From: Streptomyces flaveus
GTDB taxonomy: Bacteria; Actinomycetota; Actinomycetes; Streptomycetales; Streptomycetaceae
NCBI RefSeq assembly: GCF_014647675.1
Contig: NZ_BMPQ01000007.1
Coordinates: forward strand, 269,357 to 333,356
Reading direction: 5' to 3'
Length of the DNA stretch: 64,000 nucleotides
Each line of letters starts with the position of its first letter. The first letter of the stretch is position 1. The notes below the pieces were generated by a model. It ran no database searches. It was not told the DNA's origin and saw nothing but the letters and a program-made list of their open reading frames with translations. The position numbers and the translations under genes were made by a program. Below are positions 57,086-64,000 of this stretch, in pieces.

Positions 57086-57910
57086 CTATTCGAGGATTCT
57101 GACCGGATCTCCCACGCGCACGGTGCCGAGGGACTCCGGCACGAGGTTCTGCCCGAAGACCAGCTTGCCGTCGAGGCGGCGGTGGCGGCCGAGCGTGCGC
57201 AGCGGTTCCCCGCCGCGCTCGGCGGTGTCCTGGTCGGTGGTGGTCACGACGCAGCGCCCGCACGGCTTGGCGATCCGGAAGGTGGCCTCGCCGACGGCGA
57301 TCCGCGACCAGCCGTCCTCGGCCCAGGCGTCGGCGCCGTCGACGACCACGTTCGGCCGGAAGCGGTTCATGGGGAGCGGGCCCTCGTCGGGCCGCTCGCC
57401 CCGCGCTATCAGGGCGTTGAGGGCGTCGAGGGACGCGAGAGTGGTGAGCAGCAGGGGATAGGCGTCGGCGAAGCTGACGGTCTCGCCCGGACGCGCGTAC
57501 TCCGGATCGAGGGGCCGACGGGTGGCCGGGTCGTCGAGATGCACGAGACGCACGTCGAGCCCGAGATACTCGCTGAACCATGCGTGCGCCGCGGCGTCGG
57601 CGGGAACCCCCTCCACCTTGTCGCGCACCATCTCGACCGTCGTCGTGCCGATCGGCTCGGGCACGGGAACGGCCAGCGATTCACGGCCGGGTCCGGACAG
57701 CAGAACACCGCCGCCGGGCTGTGGCTCGGCGGCGGCCAACGCCATGCGCGGATGCGCACGTTGGGTGATGACCTTGCTCGTCTCGTCGATCAGCACCCAA
57801 CGCCGGTCGCCCGCCAGGCCCCATGGCTCCACGACGGCCTCGCGTGCGGCAAGGCCCCTGGCCGCCTTGAGCGGATAGACGTGGACCGAGTGCAGCACCG
57901 ACATCGACAT
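57086..57910 (-). CDS. MOSC domain-containing protein
   Basis: A 274-aa protein with an N-terminal MOSC beta-barrel domain (VHVYPLKAARGLAAREAVVE, PWGLAGDRRWVLIDE) and the MOSC domain proper, with the conserved Cys in AKPCGRCVVTTTDQDT. Relatives (YcbX, mARC) reduce N-hydroxylated compounds with a molybdenum cofactor bound to that Cys. MNRFRPNVVVDG is the usual motif. CAGGATGA precedes the first ATG at 57910. Confidence 0.9.
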   Translation of the reverse strand: MSMSVLHSVHVYPLKAARGLAAREAVVEPWGLAGDRRWVLIDETSKVITQRAHPRMALAAAEPQPGGGVLLSGPGRESLAVPVPEPIGTTTVEMVRDKVEGVPADAAAHAWFSEYLGLDVRLVHLDDPATRRPLDPEYARPGETVSFADAYPLLLTTLASLDALNALIARGERPDEGPLPMNRFRPNVVVDGADAWAEDGWSRIAVGEATFRIAKPCGRCVVTTTDQDTAERGGEPLRTLGRHRRLDGKLVFGQNLVPESLGTVRVGDPVRILE

Positions 57911-57975
57911 GAGGTCATCCTGCCAGCCGGCACTGACAACCTCCTCCGAGGGGGCCGGCAGATCGGAGCGAGGCC

Positions 57976-58443
57976 TCAGTATCCGCCGCGGTATTGCTGC
58001 TGCTGCCCGTTGTACGGATCCTGATACGGCGCCGGAGCCGGGCGGGGAGTTGCGGGGCGCATCGCCTCGTAGCCCGTACCGCCCGCCACGGGACGCTGCG
58101 GCTGTACCGGACGCTGAGGCTGCTGGCCCTGGGCGCCCGGGTAGCCGCGCGGCCCGGCTGCCTGCTGCTGCGGGATGTACGGCGCGGCAGCCTGCTGCAG
58201 CGGCTGGGGCTGCTGGGCCTGCGGGTAGCCGTACGACGGCATCTGCGCAGAAGGGCCGGCCGGCAGGGCGGGCAGCGCTGCCGGAAGCGCGGGCAGGTGG
58301 TTGCCCGTGTCGTACGCCGAGGGGACCCGGATCGGCGCGATCTGCGGGGTACCCCGCTCTGCGACGAGCGAGTCGTAGATCGGAGTGTCCGGGAAGGAGG
58401 CGGAGTAGTAACCGCCGCCATAGGTGGAGCGGGGGGAGGTCAT
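57976..58443 (-). CDS. DUF6643-like Pro/Gln-rich protein
   Basis: A 155-aa low-complexity protein. The first 40 residues (MTSPRSTYGGGYYSASFPDT, PIYDSLVAERGTPQIAPIRV) are the conserved part of a Streptomyces-specific family; the rest is Pro/Gln/Tyr-rich (QAQQPQPLQQAAAPYIPQQQ). No signal peptide. There is no clear ribosome site before the ATG at 58443. Function is unknown. It is divergent from the TerD-like gene and 65 bases upstream of the MOSC gene. Confidence 0.8.
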   Translation of the reverse strand: MTSPRSTYGGGYYSASFPDTPIYDSLVAERGTPQIAPIRVPSAYDTGNHLPALPAALPALPAGPSAQMPSYGYPQAQQPQPLQQAAAPYIPQQQAAGPRGYPGAQGQQPQRPVQPQRPVAGGTGYEAMRPATPRPAPAPYQDPYNGQQQQYRGGY

Positions 58444-58724
58444 GGCACATAAGTTAAGCCCACGATGTGCTGGTTGGGGAGACCGATAAGAGGGTTGTTT
58501 TTCGTGTCGGCAGTGACGGGCCATCCCTAATGTGAGCGAACTTGTAGAAAAGGGGCAGCGGTTGAAGTTGAGATCTGGTAAAGGCCGAGTTCCGGAAGGG
58601 TTACTGGCGAGTCGGGTGACCTTCCCGCGAACCGGGTCATGGGCGTTCGGTGTTCGCTGGAATAGGTTGGCGAAGAACGGCTTCTTGTACTGAACTGAAG
58701 CGCGATCCGGCGCGGAGACACCCG
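58444..58724. promoter_or_regulatory. Divergent region between DUF6643-like and TerD-like genes
   Basis: This 281-bp region is less GC-rich than its surroundings, as promoters in this genome tend to be. It should hold the promoters of both divergent genes. I see no strong palindrome and no convincing -35/-10 pair; the small GAAG-AACGG-CTTC repeat near 58674-58686 is too weak to call. Confidence 0.35.
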
Positions 58725-60041
58725 ATGGGGGCGGACATGTCAATGCCTAAAGGTTCGAATGTTCCGGTGCCGACGGCCGGACTTCGCGTCGAATTGGGGT
58801 GGGGTTCCGGCCCCGGTGTCCCCGACGCGGATGCCTCGGCGCTGTTGCTGGTCTCCGGGAAGGTCCGGTCGGACGACGACTTCGTTTTCTTCAACCAGCC
58901 GACGCACGCGTCCGGCGCGGTGCGACGCGAGGGCAAGAAGGACGCCGGCGGTCAGGTGACCGACACACTGGTCGTCGATCTCGCGCGCGTGGAGCCCGCG
59001 ATCGAGACGGTGGTGCTCGTCGCCTCCACGGACGGTGGCGCGTTCGGGCAGGTGCCCGGCCTGTACGTCCGGGTCCTCGACGCACAGCAGGGTACGGAGG
59101 TCGCGCGCTTCGACAGCGAGGGCGCGACCGTGGAGACGGCCTTCGTGCTCGGGGAGTTCTACCGCCGTCAGGGCGCCTGGAAGTTCCGTGCCGTCGGGCA
59201 GGGCTACAGCAGCGGGCTGGAGGGGCTGGCCACGGACTTCGGGATCACGGTGGACGAACCGCAGCAGGCGGCGCCGCCCGCGTCCACGACGCCATCGCCC
59301 GTGCTCTCGACGCCACCGCCACCCGCGCCCGTCGCCCCGCCGGTCACGGCCGCGCCCCCGGTGACGCCGTCGGCCGCGCCGCCCGCCCAGCCCGCCGCCC
59401 CGGTACGCCTGACCAAGGTCACGCTCACCAAGGAAGCCCCGTCGGTCTCGCTCACCAAGCAGGGCGGCACCTCCGGTGCCATGCGCGTGAACCTCAACTG
59501 GCAGGTGCGCAAGCAGTTCTCGGGGTGGCGCAGCAAGCTGGGCCAGGCCGTCGCCATGCACGCGGACCTCGACCTCGACCTGTGCGCCCTGTACGAGCTC
59601 TCCGACGGCAGCAAGGGCGTCGTCCAGGCGCTGGGCAACGCCTTCGGAGCGCTGCACCAGCCCCCGTTCATCCATCTCGACGGCGACGACCGCACCGGGG
59701 CCTCGGCGAGTGGCGAGAACATGAGCATCAACCTCGACCACCAGCAGTACTTCCGCCGCATCCTCATCTTCGTCACCATCTACGAAGGGGCGCGATCCTT
59801 CGCCGACCTGGACGCCACGGTGACCCTCCAGCCGCTGCACGGTGCGCCCATCGACTTCTCGCTCGGCGAGTGCACCGTGCCCTCGACGGTGTGCGCGCTG
59901 GCTCTCATCACCAACACCGGCAGCGATCTCGTCGTCCAGCGCGAGGCCCGCTTCCTGGTTCCCGAGCGCGGCGTGAGCCCGCAGCGCACCGTCGACTACG
60001 CCTACGGGTGGGGCATGAACTGGACCCCAGGCAGGAAGTGA
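58725..60041 (+). CDS. TerD/TerA-family (tellurium-resistance-type) protein
   Basis: A 438-aa protein with an N-terminal TerD-like domain ([56 protein letters not shown]), a Pro/Ala/Thr-rich linker (about 185-225) and a C-terminal TerA-like domain ([40 protein letters not shown]). TerD domains bind calcium and act in stress-response assemblies. GGAG lies seven bases before the ATG at 58725; ATGs at 58737 and 58743 are also possible. No other ter genes are nearby. Confidence 0.9.
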   Translation: MGADMSMPKGSNVPVPTAGLRVELGWGSGPGVPDADASALLLVSGKVRSDDDFVFFNQPTHASGAVRREGKKDAGGQVTDTLVVDLARVEPAIETVVLVASTDGGAFGQVPGLYVRVLDAQQGTEVARFDSEGATVETAFVLGEFYRRQGAWKFRAVGQGYSSGLEGLATDFGITVDEPQQAAPPASTTPSPVLSTPPPPAPVAPPVTAAPPVTPSAAPPAQPAAPVRLTKVTLTKEAPSVSLTKQGGTSGAMRVNLNWQVRKQFSGWRSKLGQAVAMHADLDLDLCALYELSDGSKGVVQALGNAFGALHQPPFIHLDGDDRTGASASGENMSINLDHQQYFRRILIFVTIYEGARSFADLDATVTLQPLHGAPIDFSLGECTVPSTVCALALITNTGSDLVVQREARFLVPERGVSPQRTVDYAYGWGMNWTPGRK

Positions 60042-60057
60042 CCCTGAAAGCGGCCTC

Positions 60058-61233
60058 TCACCGCTGCTCGGGCGCCGTATCGGGACGGGTGTAGGTGCGC
60101 CCCTTCCATGCGGCGCCGCGCCCCCTGTAGTGCTGCACCGCGGAATCCACCGTCATGAGGAGGTACAAAAACGCGGTGACCGGCAACAACAAGGCGAGCA
60201 GGAGCGGCTGTCGGTAGTAGCGGAGCATCGGCAGATACGTCGCTGTCATCAGCAGCCACGCGAGCCCGCCCGCCGTCGCCGCCCCGGCGCTCCCCGCGGC
60301 GAGACCCACGAAGAGCGCCACAGGGGGCACCAGGTACACCACGGCCAGGCCGACGACCGTGCCGACCAGCAGCAGCGGGTTGTGCCGCAGTTGGGCGTAC
60401 GCGCTGCGCGAGACCATCCGCCACAGGTCGTGCAGTCGCGGATAGGGGCGCACGCTGTCGACCTTTTCCGCGAGCCCCAGCCAGATGTGGCCCCCGGAGC
60501 CCTTGACCGCCTTCGCGAGCGCCACGTCGTCGATGACGGCGTGCCGGATGGCGTCCGGAATCCGGGCCTGCTCGGCGGCATCCGCGCGCAACAGGACGCA
60601 GCCGCCCGCGGCGGCGGCTGTCCGCGACGCCTTCACGGCGATCCGGCGGAACGGATACAGCTGCGCGAAGAAGTACACGAAGGCGGGTACCACCAGCCGC
60701 TCCCAGACGCTCTCGACCCGCAGTCGCGCCATCTGCGAGACGAGATCGAAGCCTCCGGTGCGGGCCGCGGACACCAACTCCCGCAGGCTGTCCGGGGCGT
60801 GGGCGATGTCCGCGTCCGTCAGCAGCAGATACTCGGGTGCACGCGCGCGTGCCAGGCCGATTCCGTGCCGTACGGCCCAGAGCTTGCCCGTCCAGCCTAC
60901 GGGCGGCTCCCCGGGCGAGCCGACGGTCAGCGGCAGTCCGCCGTGCCGCTCGGCAAGCTCGCGGGCCAGTTCCCCGGTGCCGTCCGAACTCCCGTCGTCG
61001 ACCAGGAACACCTCGGCCCGCCCCGGATAGTCCTGCGCGAGGAGCGACGGCAGGCTGCGCGGCAGTACGGCGGCTTCGTCCCGCGCCGGTACGACGACGC
61101 AGACGGACGGCCAGTCCTCCGGCTCCCGGCGCGGCGGCAACCGCAGATCCGTACGCCAGAAGAAGCCCTGTCCCAGCAGCAGCCACAGCCATGCGGCGAG
61201 CGATCCGGCGGCGGTCCACACAAGGGCGTTCAC
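60058..61233 (-). CDS. Membrane glycosyltransferase family 2 (HpnB-like)
   Basis: A 391-aa glycosyltransferase with an N-terminal membrane anchor (about 5-25), a GT2 catalytic domain (VVVPARDEAAVLP, FLVDDGSSDGTGELA) with DAD at 140-142, and several C-terminal helices. The LSPWTGKLWA-like region (PVGWTGKLWAVRHG) and AAAGGCVLLRADAAEQARIP resemble hopanoid-associated HpnB proteins. No other hopanoid genes are in the window. GTG start without a good ribosome site. Confidence 0.85.
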   Translation of the reverse strand: MNALVWTAAGSLAAWLWLLLGQGFFWRTDLRLPPRREPEDWPSVCVVVPARDEAAVLPRSLPSLLAQDYPGRAEVFLVDDGSSDGTGELARELAERHGGLPLTVGSPGEPPVGWTGKLWAVRHGIGLARARAPEYLLLTDADIAHAPDSLRELVSAARTGGFDLVSQMARLRVESVWERLVVPAFVYFFAQLYPFRRIAVKASRTAAAAGGCVLLRADAAEQARIPDAIRHAVIDDVALAKAVKGSGGHIWLGLAEKVDSVRPYPRLHDLWRMVSRSAYAQLRHNPLLLVGTVVGLAVVYLVPPVALFVGLAAGSAGAATAGGLAWLLMTATYLPMLRYYRQPLLLALLLPVTAFLYLLMTVDSAVQHYRGRGAAWKGRTYTRPDTAPEQR

Positions 61234-61292
61234 GGGCCGCAGTCTGCCCCACCCAAGGGGGCCCGTTGGGGTGGATCGTCTATGGTGACCGG

Positions 61293-62078
61293 GTGAAGAT
61301 CGCGCTCATGGACTCCGGAATCGGGCTGCTCGCGGCAGCTGCCGCGGTACGTCGTCTGCGGCCCGACGCCGATGTCGTTCTGTCCTCCGCCCCTGAGAGC
61401 ATGCCCTGGGGGCCGCATTCTCCCGAGTACGTGACCGAGCGCGCCCTCGCCGTCGCCGAGGCGGCGGCGGCCCACCGGCCCGACGCGCTGATCGTCGCGT
61501 GCAACACCGCCTCCGTGCACGCCCTGCCCGCCCTGCGCGCCCGCCTCGAACCGGACCTGCCGGTCATCGGCACGGTTCCGGCGATCAAGCCCGCCGCGGC
61601 GGGCGGCGGACCGGTCGCGATCTGGGCCACGCCCGCCACCACGGGCAGCCCCTACCAGCGTGGTCTCATCCGGGAGTTCGCCGCCGGAGTGACCGTCACC
61701 GAAGTGCCGTGCCCGGGACTCGCCGACGCGGTGGAGCAGGCCGACGAGGCCGCCGTCGACCGGGCGATCGCCGCCGCCGCGGCGCTCACCCCGGACGATG
61801 TAAGGGCCGTTGTCCTGGGCTGCACCCATTACGAGCTGGTCGCTGAGCGCATTCGCGCGGCCGTGCGGCAACCCGGGGGCGCCCCGCTCGTCCTGCACGG
61901 CTCGGCCGGCGCGGTGGCCGCCCAGGCGCTGCGCCGCATCGGCGCACATCCGGCTCCGGGGGCGCCCGCGGGGGGCACTCTCACGGTGTTGCTCAGCGGA
62001 CAGGAGGCGGCCCTGCCCGCGGCGTCGCTGACATACGCCGAGGGCAGGCTGCTGCAAGCAGTCAGCCCCGCGCGCTGA
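61293..62078 (+). CDS. Glutamate racemase (MurI)-like protein
   Basis: A 261-aa Asp/Glu racemase. The catalytic cysteines are C70 (ACNTASVHALPAL) and C177 (GCTHYELV), and the N-terminal DSGIGLLAAAAAV (Asp7) is present. It lacks the usual GG of the MurI start DSGVGGL and has GCTHYELV instead of GCTHYPLL, so it may be a secondary racemase or act on another amino acid. The GTG at 61293 has GGTGACC upstream. It is divergent from the glycosyltransferase gene with only 59 bases between. Confidence 0.82.
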   Translation: MKIALMDSGIGLLAAAAAVRRLRPDADVVLSSAPESMPWGPHSPEYVTERALAVAEAAAAHRPDALIVACNTASVHALPALRARLEPDLPVIGTVPAIKPAAAGGGPVAIWATPATTGSPYQRGLIREFAAGVTVTEVPCPGLADAVEQADEAAVDRAIAAAAALTPDDVRAVVLGCTHYELVAERIRAAVRQPGGAPLVLHGSAGAVAAQALRRIGAHPAPGAPAGGTLTVLLSGQEAALPAASLTYAEGRLLQAVSPAR

Positions 62079-62174
62079 ACCTCTCGCCACGAACCGGACG
62101 CCTGACATCCACTCGGACCAGTAACTGTCCGCAACCCGATGCCCGCGCTGCGGAATCTGAGTAGTCTCAAAGCC

Positions 62175-62738
62175 ATGAGGCATCCCCACGGCGAGAAGGA
62201 CGCTGACGACGCCCCGCATCCCGAGGTCTGGCACGGCCGTGCGACCAACCGGGTGCAGTGGCTGCTCGCGCTGAGCGGCGCCGCCTGTATGGCCCTGGGA
62301 ATCGAGCTGGCCGTCGACTCGGCCTGGACGTCGGGCATCGTGCCGCTCCTCATGTCCGTGATCGGCTGCATCGCCGGGGGGCTCCTGGTCCTCTTCGGCA
62401 CACTCGCGTTCGTGCACGTCGCCGTGAAGGTCGACAAGGAGTGCCTGGAGGTGCGCTGCGGCCACATGGGCCTGCCGCGCCGCCGGATCCCCCTCTCCCA
62501 CATCACCGGCGCGGACTTCCTGCCCCGGGTCACCCCGCGCCACTGGGGCGGCTGGGGCTACCGCTGGCGGCCCGAGAAGGGGACCGCTGTGGTCGTACGG
62601 CGCGGTGAGGGCCTGGTGCTACGGCTCGGCGACGGGCATTCGTTCACGGTCACGGTGGACAACGCGGAGGCGGCCGTACGGGTCATCCGGGCCCGTCTCG
62701 CGTCGACGACATCGGCCACTCGGGGCACTGCGCTCTGA
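62175..62738 (+). CDS. Membrane protein with PH-like domain
   Basis: A 187-aa protein with two membrane helices (about 27-45, LLALSGAACMALGIELAV, and 55-80) and a soluble C-terminal part with PH-like strands (CLEVRCGHMGLPRRRIPLSH, VVVRRGEGLVLRLGDGHSFT, VTVDNAEAAVRVIRARL). No Shine-Dalgarno is seen before the ATG, and a TAGTCT hexamer lies 8 bases upstream, so the transcript may be leaderless. Function is unknown. Confidence 0.82.
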   Translation: MRHPHGEKDADDAPHPEVWHGRATNRVQWLLALSGAACMALGIELAVDSAWTSGIVPLLMSVIGCIAGGLLVLFGTLAFVHVAVKVDKECLEVRCGHMGLPRRRIPLSHITGADFLPRVTPRHWGGWGYRWRPEKGTAVVVRRGEGLVLRLGDGHSFTVTVDNAEAAVRVIRARLASTTSATRGTAL

Positions 62739-62748
62739 CGCAGCCCGG

Positions 62749-63813
62749 TCACGGGCCTGATCGGCCGCTGTGGGTGCGCCCGCCCTCGTCCACCGTGCTC
62801 TGCGGCACCTCGGGCAGGGGACGGGCCGTGGCGAGCCCCGCGAGCAGTCCCGCGCCCGCCGTCACCGTGGGGAAGCTCAGTGCGTTGCCGACCGCGGCGA
62901 TCGCGGCCAGCGCAGTGAGCGCGGCGCCCGCGGTGAGCGCGACCGACGTGGGGCGCGGCGTGCGCCACAGTGCGTACAGGATCCAGCAGAACACCGCCGC
63001 GAGCAGCACCACGCCGAGGAGCCCCTGCTCGGCCGCTTGCTGAAACGGCGCGGAGTATGGCTTGCCGTCCGTCGGCGGCGACTGCGTGACCGTCGGGCTC
63101 AGCTCCGGGAACCGTCCCGGGCCGACGCCAAGGCCCGGCTCCTGGTGGGCCATGTCGAGCGCGTCGCGCCACAGCTGGACCCGTTGCTGGGTGAGCTGGC
63201 CCTCCAAGGCGGAGGTCAGGCCGTCCGGCAGCGCGTTCTCGGCGATGGCCCAGGTCGCGCCGGTCACCAGGCCCGCGGCGAGGGCGAGGCCGGCGAGTCC
63301 TGGGCCGCGGCGCATGCGGTCGGCGGCGAGGGAGCACAGCAGTACGCCCGCACAGGCGATACAGCCCGCCGTCGAGCCCAGGAATGCCGAGGCCACCCCG
63401 ATCCCGGCGGCCAGCAGCCGCAGCCCGAGCCGCATCGCCGGTGGGCGTGCCGCCCAGGCCGCACAGCACGCGGCCCCCGCGGACAGGGTCAGCAGAGCCG
63501 CGGTGGAGCCGGTCTGCCCGAGCGGCGAGATGACCTGCGGCCCCGGTGCCGTGTTCGGGGCGGCGATCGCGAGGCCAAGACCGGCAAGCGCACCTGCGCC
63601 AGGGGCGGCGACCGGCAAGTACGAACCACACATCCGCCCCGAGGCGTAACCGGCGGCCACGGCGAGCACCGCGAGCAGCACCCCCTCGGGTCGGCCACCG
63701 TGCACCGAGGCGGAGATCACGGACCAGGTCGCGCAGCCACCGAGCACGATCACGCCCGTCACGTCCGAAACGGTGCGTCTGTCGTGCGCCGACACCGGCC
63801 CGGCCGACGTCAT
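62749..63813 (-). CDS. O-antigen ligase / Wzy-like polytopic membrane protein
   Basis: A 354-aa membrane protein with about ten helices. The loop QQRVQLWRDALDMAHQEPGL followed by GVGPGRFPELSP is the hallmark of the Wzy_C/O-antigen ligase group, and the rest is hydrophobic. It may polymerise or transfer a surface glycan. The ATG at 63813 is chosen with GGTGGGG about nine bases upstream; a GTG at 63900 would add 29 residues. Its stop is 10 bases from the convergent PH-like gene. No other glycan genes are adjacent apart from the GT2 gene nearby. Confidence 0.82.
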   Translation of the reverse strand: MTSAGPVSAHDRRTVSDVTGVIVLGGCATWSVISASVHGGRPEGVLLAVLAVAAGYASGRMCGSYLPVAAPGAGALAGLGLAIAAPNTAPGPQVISPLGQTGSTAALLTLSAGAACCAAWAARPPAMRLGLRLLAAGIGVASAFLGSTAGCIACAGVLLCSLAADRMRRGPGLAGLALAAGLVTGATWAIAENALPDGLTSALEGQLTQQRVQLWRDALDMAHQEPGLGVGPGRFPELSPTVTQSPPTDGKPYSAPFQQAAEQGLLGVVLLAAVFCWILYALWRTPRPTSVALTAGAALTALAAIAAVGNALSFPTVTAGAGLLAGLATARPLPEVPQSTVDEGGRTHSGRSGP

Positions 63814-64000
63814 TCCCGTGGACCCCACCCGCCGCCCCCCGACCCATGACGGACCCCGACCGAATGGCCGGATACGGCCGTACGTGAAGGGCTTCGGCAC
63901 ACCGTAACGGGTGGTGCGCCGCTTTGTGGACGAGTTGCGCAGAAACGATGCAGCTGTCGGGTGGAGCCGCCTGGCCAGGGGCGGACGGACCGCGCTGTCG

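Noticed and set aside
1-64000. CRISPR arrays, tRNA genes, insertion sequences, prophage
   Set aside because: No spaced repeat array, no cloverleaf with a TTCGAATC-type arm, no transposase or integrase motif and no terminal inverted repeats with target duplications were seen. TTCGAA at 58754 lies inside the TerD-like gene and is not part of a tRNA.
63814-64000. Possible further gene at the right edge
   Set aside because: No start with a ribosome site and no coding pattern is visible in the last 100 bases; the upstream extension of the Wzy-like frame to 63900 is possible but unsupported.

Overview
The window looks like chromosomal DNA of a Streptomyces or a very close relative. It is very GC-rich, third codon positions are almost all G/C, GTG and TTG starts are common, and many genes are joined by ATGA or GTGA overlaps. 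Several families are typical of the genus: a DUF6643-like protein, an Rv1733c-like membrane protein, DUF4865, an RsbW-like ATPase and two kinds of Streptomyces intergenic repeat. I found no rRNA, tRNA, CRISPR array, insertion sequence, prophage gene or clear pseudogene. All calls come from reading the sequence; no database was searched.

Positions 1-23.6 kb form one catabolic island built of divergent operons. It holds a 2-oxoacid dehydrogenase (E1 alpha, E1 beta, start of E2), a VOC protein, two Rieske oxygenases, a ferredoxin and a ferredoxin reductase. It also has an RbsABC-type importer, a zinc alcohol dehydrogenase, two short-chain dehydrogenases, an alkenal-reductase-like MDR protein, a ThuA protein, an acyl-CoA dehydrogenase, an acyl-CoA ligase, a histidine phosphatase and a thiolase. 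A PEP-synthase-like protein that has the phosphohistidine swivel domain but no ATP-grasp domain is fused into the first Rieske operon. The inferred logic is import, oxidation and hydroxylation, CoA activation, then thiolysis and oxidative decarboxylation of the fragments. The substrate is unknown, no enoyl-CoA hydratase is present, and no regulator lies inside the island.

Positions 23.7-35.2 kb hold carbohydrate and small-molecule genes: an orphan glutamate-cysteine-ligase-like gene; a Gfo/Idh dehydrogenase with ThuA, divergent from a secreted pectate lyase and a secreted zincin, with a readable promoter and two LacI-type palindromes between them; an FAD sugar-lactone oxidase with a D-threonine-aldolase-like enzyme and a TetR regulator; and a SIS isomerase with a class II aldolase.

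Positions 35.2-49.6 kb are mixed: AraC, an RlmG/RsmC-like rRNA methyltransferase, AlkB, ROK, a divergent ilvY-ilvC pair with a long (class II) ketol-acid reductoisomerase, a TetR-DUF4865-tautomerase group, a SHOCT-ABC-FtsX exporter operon, an RsbW-like ATPase and a Cds1-like cysteine desulfhydrase.

Positions 49.6-64 kb are mostly envelope or signalling genes: a SRPBCC protein, DeoR, an alpha/beta hydrolase whose core is split by a large membrane domain, a beta-helix-AAA fusion, an Rv1733c-like protein, a MOSC protein, a DUF6643-like protein, a TerD/TerA-like protein, an HpnB-like glycosyltransferase, a MurI-like racemase, a PH-like membrane protein and an O-antigen-ligase-like membrane protein.
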